From assembly GCA_030685235.1 (NCBI GenBank), contig MU839279.1, positions 1 through 49,917 on the forward strand: a stretch of 49,917 nt of DNA, in the 5' to 3' direction. The notes below the pieces were generated by a model, which saw only the letters and a list, made by a program, of their open reading frames with translations, was not told the origin of the DNA and made no database searches. Of this stretch, positions 21,767 to 33,975 are shown piece after piece. The position numbers and the translations under genes were made by a program. Source of the stretch: Copromyces sp. CBS 386.78 (lineage: Eukaryota > Ascomycota > Sordariomycetes > Sordariales > Sordariaceae). Positions within the stretch are counted from its first letter, which is position 1. Each line of letters opens with the position of its first letter.

Positions 21767-24700
21767 ATGGGGATAGATGCCGTATTATCGTCTCATGAAT
21801 CGCACTCCCTTCCTTTCCAACAGTTCGGAAGCAGTCGGTCAATAAAAGGAACTTGAACTATCGGGATACACAGGAAATAGAAGCGCAGCAATGGGGTTCT
21901 CGAAGAGCTAGTCGGGGCAAATACGAAGAGCGTGTAACGGGTGACGGCGCTTCAGTCCCAACACGACTTTCCTAAAGCCCCTTGTTCGGTTCGGGTGCCT
22001 GCATTAGCAAGGCTGATGTTATCACCAACGCATGGTGTGCAACATGCGGGAATCCAAGTGTGAATAAACTTCGAGGGGTTTGTCAACGTGGTTCCCCAAA
22101 GCAACTTGAAGGACCACGGAAGTCGTAGGATCGCAGGGGGGGTTCGTTACAGCACCCACGGGTGGCTTGGAGTTGGATTTATCGAGGCTTTTGAGAAGTG
22201 ATAGAGGACAATGGACTGACAAGGGGAATAAAGTCGAAAGCTAAATGAGATCAAGCAATTCCTTACCACTTTCACTTCCGTTTGGAACGGGCCCAGAGGC
22301 TTTTTGTACGAGCATACACCCATGGATAGGAACAGCACGACACGCCAGGCCGGGAAGAAGTGACCCTACCCTACCGACATCGCTGGTTAGGCTGAAAATT
22401 ACCTAGGTATGCTCATGCCACCCGTTGTGAAATCTGCCATGGCATTTAGGTCGAGCGAGCAATAATAGCCAGGGCTAGATCGCAGAGCTTGATCTTCCTC
22501 GACCATGACAGACCCCGGAATAGCTTCTGCAATGGATACTTGCTTAAAGTCTAGCGTCGTAGGTACGCCGTGCCTTGCAGACGGCAGTAAAAATTTGTCC
22601 AGGCTAAATGAATTAGCTGACGACGCGACAAGGGAATTGCTCAAGAGTGTTCAGAGGAAAAAAAACGTTAGGAACAAGATGGCCAAGGCAGTGCGTGATC
22701 TTCGGACCCCGATCGACCGAGAGGCAGGTCGATGGGCCACTGCAACCGGGAAGACAGCTTTTTGGGCTAGAACACTTGATGAGCAATGGTCGGTACCAAC
22801 AATGAAATTCATGAAATCAGCTTTGCACTTCAGAGAGACCTTCCAAGTCAGTTGTGTAGGAACTGGGTTGTGTGTAGTATGGAAGTCAAAACGTGGTATC
22901 GATGGTAACGCGAACAAGCCGATGGGTTTAAATTTCCCGAGAAAGGAGCAAACCATAGTACTGAAAAAGTATATTGCATTCGGTTCAAAGACATAAACGC
23001 GGTCCGAAGTCTGATGGAACCTTGACCTAGTCTCAGCATGGTATTTTGCTTGGAATTCATCCATATTGCGGGTAGGCTCGTCTGCCCCGGATTCTCGCGT
23101 GGTACTAACCGGCAGATTGCCCTGGTTGAGGAAACCGTGGAAAAGAAAGAATTTCAAAGTACGCCATTCCCACGTTGGATTTTGGGGTACGGGTAGACAG
23201 AACTATTTTGTGCAATGGTGCGCTAAGGTTCTATTGTTGAGAACACGAACAACCTTGAGATCTGATGACTACTTGAGAATGATGCTGTTGTCTTTTAATG
23301 CGAATGTTGGTGTGGCGAGATTGGGTCTGCTTAGACGAGTTACTAAAAAATGTATTGTTAAAATGTTGAATTTCGGAAATATGAGAAAGGATCGAGATTT
23401 TGACGATATTGTTGATCCGAATTGGAAGAAGAAGAGAAGACGTTGTGAAGTTTTGTAGATATAAGGAAGTGAAGTGGTCACTTTAAATGCGAGGACCGGG
23501 CGGGCGATGCTCTAGACTTCTTCCTTGGACACTGGACAGCAGTTGTGCCTTCCTCTTAGCTCGTCACCCATTCTTGGAAAGGACTCATTCTATGGAAGGA
23601 GCCCGTCAAGGGCGGAAAACTGCAACGGCCGAATTCAATCTTGAAACATGATAATTACGGAGTAAGCTGCAGTGTTGATTCTGTAATCGAAAGGCAGAGA
23701 ACACACACAGAAAAAAACAAAAGAAAAACCGAAAAACTGTAGACAACATTCTGAGTAACACCGCCAAACCAAAGCGCATGTCAATAAACGGAACACCAGA
23801 AAATCGATCGCGTAGCTCAAGATATGAGACATACAACCAGCCCATTCCCCAGCCAGGAACGCACTCAACCGCAGAAAAGAGATAAGGGAGGACGATGAGG
23901 CGAGTGAGGGGAAAAGTATATTGTTACCTGCTCGAAATAAGGAGTGAAACGTGTGCTCCCGGATTACAGGCAAGGCAGCGGTATGAACCACTACACCTGC
24001 AACCCGGGCATATGGGAGCCCATGAGTTCCTCAGAAGGAAGGAGCGGGAGGTCTGGTATATGTACTACCTACCGGGTGACAGAATTAGTTGGGTATTGAG
24101 TAGGAACCCGACCTGTATTTTGAACGCAGCATCGTGGAGCGCTTCATCTTCTATTACCCTGAGCGTTTCATACACTTCATCAAGAATATATGTACAAACA
24201 GGTTATTTTCAGTCCTTCATTACTGTTGCTGAGTTGGCGATAAGAGGTGGTGGAATCACCCCTTTCTCTTTTCTTCGAACTGAACGAATACGGGACAGAA
24301 AGGGACATCACCATTCATATCTCTTTGAGTATAAAAGGGTTATAGCTTGAACACCAAAAGAAAAGTGGTTGGTGCATTCTTTGTGCAGGTATGCAGCTTA
24401 GAATAGGAAGCTGGCCGGACTTGAAGTAAGCATCTCGTCACGTTACCAGAAACACAGAAAATAAGTAGGAATACCATCACGTGTCACACAATTGGCATTA
24501 ACGTTGAGGCGAAAAGCAGTACCCATAAACTAAATCAAGTATTGTTTCAGTAACCCACAACAAGACAAAGCAGTCATCACCAGCATTAAGAAGGAAGTAC
24601 CCTTGCCCAGAACCATGAATGTACTACTGCCAAGCTTCTCCTTGATCTTCGAGACATAAAAGCCCCGGTATACCCCATTTAGACCAACGGCGGTAGTCAT

Positions 24701-25230
24701 GCAAAAGAGCCTTCAAACTTGTCCTGTACTACCGTGAAAAAAGCAACCTCCAAAGCGACCAAGTGCAATAAAATTTCATTATGAAAGCACGAAGGAAAAC
24801 AAAAGCATGACCAAGACGCGCCTGATGACCACCCCTAGGAAACTCCAAGAAAAGCGCCCCCTGTTACTCCATATGGTGAATGCGTGTGTGAGAGAAGCCT
24901 CGTGGTGATATATGCAAGGCTGTGCGGAACAGAATGTCCGAGGGGTATCCTGAGAAAAAGTAAAGAAGTGAGGTATCGCCTGGGGAGCGTCCGGCGATGC
25001 GGCCATCATACGCTGCTCTAAGAAGTCGATGAATACTTGTGCCCGAATGATGGATGTGAAGTCAAAACCCTTACCGTTAAGAATAGCTGAATGAATTCGA
25101 TTCGTTGGAGAGCTGGTGCCAACCATATGAAAGCTCCCTCGCATGACGCCGAGCTTGTGCAGTCCTGAAAGAGGTAGGAAATAGGAAGGCGACTATCGCG
25201 CCTGGCCGCCAACTGAGATTCTGAACGTCG

Positions 25231-26830
25231 TTACCTGATGTCAAGTTGGAACGGCTTGAAACGGCCCCCTATCGTAGCGCAGTTCGGACACTTCCGACGG
25301 GCTCCTTGTTCGAGCATCAAGACATCGACGCATGCCCGGCACAAGCCGCAGATGCATTCGGTGCACGCATACGACTCCCGGAGTAAAGATACTTCCCGGC
25401 ACGCAGCGCAATAAATTTGCGTATTCTGCGAAGAGTAGCTTGGAGATGAATCTGATAATCCTCGGGATCCAATATGGAAGTTCTCCCCGCTTTCACCACT
25501 CTCGACCGACGGGAAGGCATCGGTAGCCTCAGGATTGTATGATGGTGGAGTGAGCGCCTGCTGCAGTGGCGATGCTTGATAACTTGTATAGTTGTGGTGC
25601 TGCTGGAGAGGAGGCAAAGATGATCGATAGATCGATACAGGTGAACGGGGAATCTGACTGGTCAGATATGGACTGAATCTTGAAGGGCCTTGCGAACTCA
25701 CTGGTGTCCTATCCTCATCTATGTCTTCCGTTGCTGAAGTGGCTGCATCAATGAGATCTTCCCAGCGCTTTCCAAAGTCGGCCGAAGGCTCGGCGGACAA
25801 AGCTTTCCTATCGCTGCCTTCAGGTCGCAGAAGCTCATGTTGGCTATCATTTTGTAACCGACGAAGCCATTCCGATGTAGCACCTTTGGATCTCTTGCTT
25901 TGGTGACTTCGTTTGGATATCGACTGCCTTCGAGTGCGAGTGGGGCCTAATGACCGATGCAGTGGCGGAAGGGTTGATGATCGACCAGGGGGCGAGTTTG
26001 ATAAGATTGAAGGTAAAATTTCTCTCGGTCTTCCCGAGTCATAACCGGAGTAAGGCGCGCTCGTCACATCGGCGTTCGTAAGGTGTATTGGGGGCAGCTC
26101 AATCGATGACCTCGGCCTTCTCTTCCCTTCGTGATCCGAATGCCAGCCCTGTGGCACAAGACATCGTTTAGCAGAGCGAAAATGACTTGAAAGGAGACAG
26201 CCTGATACAAAGGTGAAACCCAAACCATCCAACTTACATTATCTGATTCCCAGCCTTGCTCCATTTTGTGGTTGTGTAGCTGTGCAAGGGCGGCTGCAGC
26301 AGGGAGCAGTGCAGCTCCTGTATACTGCTCCTCGCCATTTCGAGGTGTCCCTGGAGCACTTGATCCATCTCTATGATAACCATGCGAAAGCCCCTTTGCC
26401 TGGCCTGCATGCGCCGAAGGGCCTGAACTTGGCTGGTTTTGAGGTCGATCGTTTGGCTGCGTCTTGATCATGAGCAAGAAGCTCTCCTCGGTGGCAGGGA
26501 GCTTGGAGATGTAATGCTCCGGATGCGCTCGACGAATGTGCTCCTGCATAGAGCGATATCTCTTCTCCTAGATGATATGATACCCGTCAGCTGATCCTAT
26601 CCATGGCATACAGGTGCAACGATAACGACCAAAAGGGTTGTAAGTGACAGCTGATGTTTGGATTGACAGCGGTGTAGGCGGTGTAAGCTAGGGTAGGCTG
26701 AACGTGAGCAACTTACACCTATGCAGCGCTTGCGACAGCTTGAACCATCTTGGTTGCGCAACGGACAGACAACCTCATTACTGGCGTCGGTGATCGAGAA
26801 CGAAGAAGTTAGGGATGTCCTAGGCGGCAT
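25231..26830 (-). CDS. Two-module zinc-binding protein, function unknown
   Basis: Three exons (26830-26717, 26567-26238, 26148-25231) join in phase 0 to 453 residues. An N-terminal module has C22, C32, H48 and H53 (C-x9-C-x15-H-x4-H) within VCPLRNQDGSSC...QEHIRRAHPEHYISKLP, a C2H2-like finger. The middle (about 60-390) is Ser/Pro/Gln-rich and likely disordered, with basic patches (SKRSHQSKRSKG). The C-terminus is a cysteine-rich RING-like module: C395, C398, C410, C413, C415, C418, C421, C435 and C438, ending GGRFKPFQLDIR. I recognise the N-terminal finger as conserved across filamentous ascomycetes but know no assigned role. A nuclear or ubiquitin-related function is a guess. Intron donors are gtaagt in both cases. 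The start ATG at 26830 opens MPPRTSLTSSFSIT. Confidence 0.85.
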
Positions 26831-29800
26831 ATTGAATACCGTGATACCCCACCATACGATGTCGTCGAGGATGTTTGGGATGCGGATGATGAGCGATAGC
26901 TGCTGATAAGGCTTATACGTATGTATCGCGGCGTATCGTATCGTATTGTAGTAATGCTACTCAATCGGTGTATTGGAATCGGATTCTATGATGCGACTCT
27001 CTTTTGCAACTGTCGCCCACGGAATCGACGGTGATATGGATGGATTGCTCTCAGGTAGTGATCAGGGAAGCAAAAGGCTCCAAGCTATAGGTCGTTGTAG
27101 GTGTGTAACAAGAAGATGTTCGAGGAAAGGTGGGAGACGGTGAGGTGTTGTGGTGGCGGTGGTTGTAAGAGCCTTTAACAATAAAGGAATGAAACCAAAG
27201 CAGGGCAGCGGGATCGACTCAAATGGATGGGCACGGGATGGGGGCTAGGAACAACCGCCGTCCACATAACAAGAACAGAAACCCAGGTCCGGTATGGAAA
27301 GGGTATGGAAACGACTCAATCCTGACATGCAGCGTGAATTGAAGGGATGGGGGGTGTGCGAAAAGGACTAGGAGGTAGGTATCTGGAGCTCCAGGTTTGG
27401 TCAGGTAAGGGTATGCGTGTATGAGATGACGAGTCTGATATGGGATGCTAGAGAGGCTTGAGAGGCCATTGGGGGCAACAAGGAAGAAGCACTGAAGAGT
27501 ACTTGTTAGGTTTGACCGGAAGCAGCCCACATCCCATTCGAAGCTATCCTGGGGATACCTCTGCTTGTCGCTACCGCGAAGCTGTCGACGGTATCTTTAC
27601 TAATCGAGATGGGGTACCCGACGGGGCAGCAAGAGAACAATGGAGCACCTGGACGCTTTTCCTACCAGAAAACGGTGGTGTATGTATTGAGGTACTGTAG
27701 CTGCGGTACTTGGCCCTGTTCTGACCAAACGCTATACTGCCAGCTGCCGACCTCACCGATACCCCAAATCCGACGCCCAGTTGGCAACTTGGAAAGACGG
27801 GGCAGCCAGCGGGCGCCTCGCTCCGTTGTCATTGTCCTACTGCCAAAGTGTGCCGGAGCGGGATCGCCCCCGATGGCTCACCATAATACCAAGCACCTAT
27901 AGAGTCTCTTGAGTTCCCAGTGGAAGAAATCCGATGTATTGTAATGTTCAGAATGCTGTAACGATAAGTGGGAGATGGCCGGGATAGCCGCGGACTCGAA
28001 GCGAAATATGACATGAGTGCCAGCTTTGGCATGTCGTCAGGGACAACAGGGCAAAGGGGGGGAGGGGGAACAGAAGAAAGCGTCAGCGGGCACTTGCTCG
28101 ACTGGACGGAGGACAAAGGGGACCAATGACCTAGGCCAGGCTCAAAGCTGAAGTGGGGCTTTCAAGGGTGCCGCCTTCGACCAGTTGGGGGGCCTTGAAC
28201 GATCATGGCGAACCTCCCGTTTGTGACCTCCAGCCCACGTTGGCCATGTTGGATGGGCACCCGGCGTTTCCTAGCGACTCGAAGCTGCCTTGGTGCCACG
28301 GGTGCCTGGATGAGCGCCCGAATGCTGTGTCAGGACTGGCTCGACAGTCCCTGATTTCCCAGCAGCCAGAACGGGCTGAAAGGCTGGCGAGACGGTATCC
28401 AAGCATCCGAACTTCAGCCAACAAGTAACTCCTGGCCGTATTGAACGTGAGCTTGTAGAAGCAGGAAACAATGCTACCGTCCCTCGGGCTGCCTTGTAAG
28501 GGGCCTGCGCTGGGTCAGTGACTATAGCCGTTTCCCACCCAAACCCAAACGGAGCTGTCGAAGTAGTGACTGATAACACCTGGCCGACGGGAGGTCGCGA
28601 AGTGCCTTGGCCGCCATGAAAGCAGATGGCCGCAGCGGTGGCTATGTATGGCGCTGATATGCGCTGGAAAGGTGATGAAGTGATGTCGCCGGAGCTGGGT
28701 GAGGAATGGCCTGCCAGTTGAGGGCTGGGGCATGTCTCGAGTTGCTTGACTCGATTGAGCGTCGGATGGGCAGAGTCCCGGTCGAGAGGGGGGTTTCTGG
28801 GGGTGTCTGTCAGAAGCATTGCCAGAAGAGGAATCGGTCAATCGGGAGGGACAATTGGCGATGATTGGGCGCCGGGTTCTGGATGGAGTTGATGGAGCTG
28901 ATGGAGCAACCGGAGCTGGGGGTAGCTGGGAACTCGAGCTTCCCTTGCTCGTCAATGCTGTTCCATTCCTTCCAAGTCGACAACAAGACCATTGACACTC
29001 GGGATGAGGTCGAGCCACTCCTCAGAGCTTTGGAAAGACTGAAGTATGAAGATCTCAAGTGTCATCGGGACCAATGAGTAATAAACAACTCCAGTCTCGA
29101 ACTGATGTATTGGAAATGGTCAAATTTGAGTTTGATGGAAGAATTTGAACTAGGAATTTCGCTCCGAGTAGGTGCAAGGTCAACAGATTTGACATTGGAG
29201 AACTCAGAAGCTGCCACGCACTTTGGCTCATTGCACTGCTCTTGCCTGTAGTGTAGCTGGAGCAATTGAGGGGTGGATCCTTCCCTCGACGGTGGGTTTG
29301 TGGGGTCAAGGGTTCCCGCGAACGACGTCCAGGTGGACGGGAATTGGTCCAGGGTTTACCAGTTGCGGAGCCCTCAAGGGTTTAGACGGCAACTGGATGT
29401 GGTGATGGCACCTGCAAGTCTGCAACACTGCACCTCCAGCATGGCAAAAGCGGCAGCTCCAATCCAGGCGAGTCCACTTCCTCCGTCGTCCACTCAGCGA
29501 TCCTTGTCCCTTGCTAACGCAGATGTACACTAGCTTCCTGAACTGACATGGAAGCTATCAGCGAGCCGTTCTTACGATATGGAAGCTCAGTTTGGCAAGA
29601 GGAAGTAGTTGCTCTTCCGAAGTTGGCAAGAATGATAGGACCAAACAACCCCGAACTTTGTAAGGTAGGTACCTCTAGGCACTTTCTTCTTAAGTCTTTC
29701 TGAGTCCGAGTCCAGCTTTCTTCTCCTTCGGTCTGCCGCGATTCGTCCGCTCGTCCTACATCTCGACCTGCGATTCTAGAATGTTACGTTCTGCCGCCGG

Positions 29801-30393
29801 AGTGGAGTACCCTGATGAAAGCCCAGGATATGGGCAGCAGCCAGAGCTTTGGGGGCACCTCACGGTCACCGAAACAAGGGAAAGTTGCGCCTCTCAGATG
29901 AGACTTCAAAGGCACCAGCTGAGCCAGGCTTTGCCCTCATCTCTCAAGGACAACCTCGTTTTCCAGACAGTACTCTAGGGCATCACTAACAGAAAGCGGT
30001 GAAAAGTGCTGCAGCGACTGCCAATAAGTCTTCTCCCAGTCTGCACAAGCTGTGGTATAGGTATCTGTATTATGCCAGCCCTAACGACAAAGGACCGAAT
30101 TTGCAGGTTGGAATTGATGAGAGCTAACTTCTCGTGTATCAATAGAACCCTCCACTTACCTATCTACGGTGGGTACTTCCAAACGGTTGGACAACGCCCA
30201 GCAACCTATACAACAGCGTACTGTATGTGTCAGAAACAGAGGTTGATCACGAAAGGCTCGTGACAAACCAGTTCCAGGCACATGACTTGAGATCCACGAC
30301 ACACCCTGATCCAATATATCTCTCGCATGATGAGTACGGGACATGTATCCCGGCTGTGACAACCTGTCGCAACCTGACTCGAGTACCCGTAAT

Positions 30394-30446
30394 AACTCGA
30401 CAAACTGGCAAACCGCTTTCCCTGTTTCTGTGTAGGGTATATGGCA
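30394..30446 (+). repeat. Inverted repeat, left arm (53 bp)
   Basis: Begins aactcgacaaactgg and ends gggtatatggca. It is the exact reverse complement of 30601-30653, with a 154-base spacer. The match extends outward imperfectly for several more bases (cgta shared). Confidence 0.9.
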
Positions 30447-30600
30447 TATCTGTATAGGGAGCTGGCAGGATCAGCCCGCTTCCTGTACATGTAAATGGAT
30501 GTGAATTAACGTCGAGGGCAATGCCCTTTAGTTTTCACTAACTGGGCAGATACATTTGCTGGTGTATGCCTGCTGACTGGGCTTCTTCCTGGCAGATTTC

Positions 30601-30653
30601 TGCCATATACCCTACACAGAAACAGGGAAAGCGGTTTGCCAGTTTGTCGAGTT
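30601..30653 (-). repeat. Inverted repeat, right arm (53 bp)
   Basis: Perfect reverse complement of 30394-30446. Together the arms delimit a 260-bp foldback unit resembling a MITE or a hairpin-RNA locus. I see no clear flanking target duplication. Confidence 0.9.
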
Positions 30654-32680
30654 TCTACGGTATACTAAGAGGCGCGCAGTCCCGTTACGAAGGCAATCTT
30701 GCTTCTCGACGACGAAACGATGTGTACCTTACATTCTGTCTGTTCGCGCATCGTTTGAAGGGATGATACACTTACGCGGCGGTACTTCGAAACAACTTCA
30801 CAAAATGAAACGAAACTCGGGCTTCAAAAGCCACTGCAAGGTCAGTTTATTGTTTCTCCCCTTTCCAGCAGTTTCCTTCTGATGGTACTGGTGTGTGCTA
30901 GGCACCTACCTAGGTAGTGTATCCGTCGGCGAACACTTGACTTGGATCTTGGATGTCGACAACCTCCAGTCTCGATCGGCTACTGCACAACTTTTTAGCG
31001 ATAGCACAGTAACATGGCAGGTAGATATCCGCGTGGGAACCCGCTATCCACCTACCGCAGCATGTACAGTACGGCTGTGTGCGTACAGTGCTCAGTACGG
31101 TAAGGTACCCTACCTTAGTTAACGGGTTGTCAACCTTGCCTGCCCGGCGGCCCCATCTAACTGTCGTTGCATCATCATGCTTCGCGCAGCCCCGCTTACC
31201 GTAGTCGGATGACACTGCAGCAAGCCGAGTCGCAATGCATGCAAGCGTCTTCGATAAAATTTCCATCGCTTCTCTCTTTGCTGCCCTGTACATGTACCTT
31301 ACCTTAACCTTGAGAACGACGACCTGAAATCCAGATGCTAGGTATGTCACAGCAAAAGAGCTCTTCTAATCGCGAACTCGGGAAGATAGAGCTCTTTTGA
31401 GAGGGAAAGGTTATGCGAGCGACCAAATTTAACAAAACCGGAGCTTTCCAAGACGATATGGCGACATTACTTTCCAAGCTTCTCGAACATCATTATGACC
31501 CTAAAACTCAACCGCAACCGAGACATTCTGTGAGTCAGCTGACTCCTGTGACCGTCATCAACAAGTCTGGCACCGGCAACGCAATGAGTAGGCTGGATAT
31601 TGCATTTACATGTGTAGATACAAGGAGAAGCCCTAGCCAAGACTTGAGTCACCCTTCCAAAGCCTTGTACCCTCTGCTGCGGCGGTTTTCCTACCTGAAA
31701 AGCTCAGCCGACCTTTCACCTCCAGTCCTCCGGTCCTTCGATCATACTCAAAGCTAAATAAGTGCGCTATGAGGTAGCCCCCGTCCGTCTGCTTGTCCAC
31801 TCCCGTCACATCCCGTCCGTCTTCTATTTCCGCTGGAAAATTCTAGCTTCTAGTCTCCACGTAACGAGCGTCACATACTAGTAAACGAAAAGAACCAGGC
31901 AGGTATTGTGCTCTGTTACGGTACCTCTGTCATTGTCGCAACGACGATGAAGAGATGATGAGCGCTATCCTTGCACCTTTGCACCCTTTGCTGTCCATTT
32001 TCGGTCGGGCTCGGATCGGTCTCGGGGCCATCCCATGTATGTAGCTATGTAGTCGGCGGCAGTACTATAGGTTCGTTACACGGGTAACTTACCCGGTACG
32101 GGTTTGTATCAATCCAGCTCGGTGTTACTCTGAACTCATGTCAGGTGTTCTAGCTAGTGTACAGCATCGTGATACACCCGGATCATGGAATATGTGTAGC
32201 GCATCACTAGTAAAGACGTTTTGGGCAGCATGTCGAACAAGTTCACAGCCTGGGTTATGGGCTTCACTGGTGGACTTTTGGCAGTGACAACGGTATTGAT
32301 ATGAGGCGTGTAACTATGTGATCTATCTTCATGCTAGCTATGAATATGCTGGGCGGCTTGAAGATGAAACTGAATCGCAGGGTATCAAACTTCGCAGAGC
32401 TAGCTGTGCATCAAGGCTGTTCTCATGTCCCCTCCTGCTATACAAAACGACTTTGGAACAGAGGGCGAAGCAACAACGCAATAGTGATGGGTGCAAGCTG
32501 GCCCAACATCACTTCAGCCTTCAACATGGATTCTTTTTCGACATCATCAAAACAGAGCCGGAAGGGCGCAAAAAACATCAACACAGAGGGGAATCATTGT
32601 ACAAGATGGCCTAACCAAATGCATTAGAGTAAAGAGGCTAAAGGCAACTGCATCCAAACAACCGACAAAAAAACCGCCTT

Positions 32681-33975
32681 TTACTTCAGCTGGCGCAAAA
32701 TTTCCGTCAAGAAGTCCTCAAAGCTCAGCGTAATGTACCCATCGCGATCATCATCGTACTTCTTGAACACATCCGTCATGCGCTTCAGGCTGATGCAAGC
32801 CTGCACAAACAAGTCAAAGCTCATGACGCCGTCGCCGCGCTTGTCGTACGTGCGGAACAGCAGTTCGACGAAGCGCGGGCTGAGCCGGTAGCGGAACGCC
32901 ACCAGCGCGTTGTTAAACTCGTCCAGGCTGATGTTGCCTGACTTGTCCATGTCGAAGCGGTCGAACAGCGTCCGCCACGAGGCCAAAAAGGACCAGAGAC
33001 CGCAAAACTCCTCGAACCCGATCGTGCCGCTGCGGTCGCTGTCGAACATGCGGATCATCATCCTGACGGTGTGCGGGTCAAAGGCGGTCCAGTCACCGTT
33101 GACGAGCGCCGCGGAGAGTTCTCTTTCGGAGAGCTGGCCGGTACCTGGAGAAGAGGCGCAAGTTGCGGTTAGAATGCGGTTATTACGTATGACGGGAGGT
33201 TGGCTATGGTATCGGAACAACTCACCATCCTTATCGACGGCCCTGAACAGAGGAAGAAGAGTCGGGTCGGCGCCATCGCGGGTCGTCGGGCTCGGGGGCG
33301 GTCGCGAGGAGACAGGAGGGAGGTTATGATGAGCGGGCCGGCTACCGGTCGCCGAGGGAGGCGGGCTCATGCCGTAGCGGTCTGGTGGTGGTCCTTGCTG
33401 CATTCTTGGTGATAGTCGGTGCGGGTCTGTTGAGCCGGCAGCGTAGTGGTTTTGATTGTATGCGTTTTGGCTGTATGTGTTTTGACGCTGAGGATCTGCG
33501 TATGTGTTCTGACGCTGGGGGTCCGCGTACGTGTTTTGACGCTGGTCGAAGCCGGTGTTGCGATGTTCGACGGGGCGGGGAGGTGGTGGCTTGGTCTCGT
33601 ATCGCGCTGTTTGAGGGGCCTGCTGAGGCGGAGCAGGTGAGATGCCTTTCTGTCAACCGTTGATGGGGATATTAGTATGCGACCCGGCTGGACTCCATCG
33701 AACTCGTCGCGGTGAAGCTGGATAGAAATGGGTTGCTCACTCTTGGTTCTGGCTCGGCGAATCTTGGGAGCAGAATGTCAGCAGGCGATCAACTTGCACG
33801 TATAGAATACAGGCTAAGAAGGTACTGTATGATTTGGCGGACGGGTGCGGGGCTCTCCGGGCGTCTCCAGGGGATATGCAGAGTGTATGGGGAGGTATAC
33901 GCGGATTAGATCGCAGGAAAAAGGGCATACACACCTGGGGAGCTCGTCGGGGTTATAAGATCTGTTGTAGGCCAT
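32681..33975 (-). CDS. Penta-EF-hand calcium-binding protein
   Basis: PEF proteins (ALG-2, sorcin, yeast Pef1) bind calcium and dock on Pro-rich partners in membrane traffic and cell polarity. Four exons (33975-33935, 33762-33741, 33649-33226, 33144-32681) give 316 residues. The second is a 22-base microexon that links MAYNRSYNPDELPR to FAEPEPR and restores the frame. The N-terminal half is Pro/Gln-rich with tandem QRQNTYADP units. Five EF loops follow: DKDGTGQLSERE (about residue 159 on, split by an intron), DSDRSGTIGFEE, DMDKSGNISLDE, DKRGDGVMSFDL (Leu at position 12, probably weak) and DDDRDGYITLSF. The C-terminus is FLTEILRQLK. The start has a strong context (gcaaccATGgcc). Family identity is firm. 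The 5' exon structure is inferred from phase, splice sites and continuity. Confidence 0.9.
33474..33554 (-). repeat. 27-bp tandem repeat coding QRQNTYADP
   Basis: Units at 33474-33500, 33501-33527 and a decayed third at 33528-33554 inside exon 3 of the PEF gene. Each encodes nine residues, so the frame is kept, and the repeats lengthen the disordered Pro/Gln-rich arm. Confidence 0.85.

Larger units (their letters stand above)
20913..25230. other. Gene-poor 4.3-kb region with assembly gap
   Basis: Upstream flank of the membrane-protein gene, then a low-quality patch (21516-21763) with an N gap, then about 3.4 kb up to the zinc-finger gene. Open frames of 130-168 codons overlap on opposite strands at 22505-23157 and at 23066-23458. 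They lack fungal splice context or any recognisable family, and I do not call them genes. A weak tRNA-like segment at about 23940-24010 (minus) is discussed in the findings. Confidence 0.5.
26831..32680. other. Gene-poor 5.8-kb region
   Basis: No gene family is recognisable on either strand. Open frames up to 182 codons (28271-28819, minus) are GC-driven and overlap others. Short palindromic runs built from tacctagg and ggtaaggta occur at about 29663-29680, 30898-30920 and 31094-31120. The inverted repeat at 30394-30653 lies here. The region could hold a long leader for the zinc-protein gene (5' side) or non-coding RNA. Confidence 0.45.

Noticed and set aside
21204..21842. 212-codon minus frame
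   Set aside because: It runs through the N gap and both homopolymer runs, giving poly-Phe, so it is an artefact.
22505..23458. Plus-strand frames of 163 and 130 codons and a 168-codon minus frame
   Set aside because: They overlap on opposite strands, match no family I know, show no splice or start context, and lie in a gene-poor patch.
28271..28819. 182-codon minus frame and neighbouring shorter frames
   Set aside because: Chance openness in GC-rich intergenic DNA; overlapping frames on both strands and no recognisable motif.
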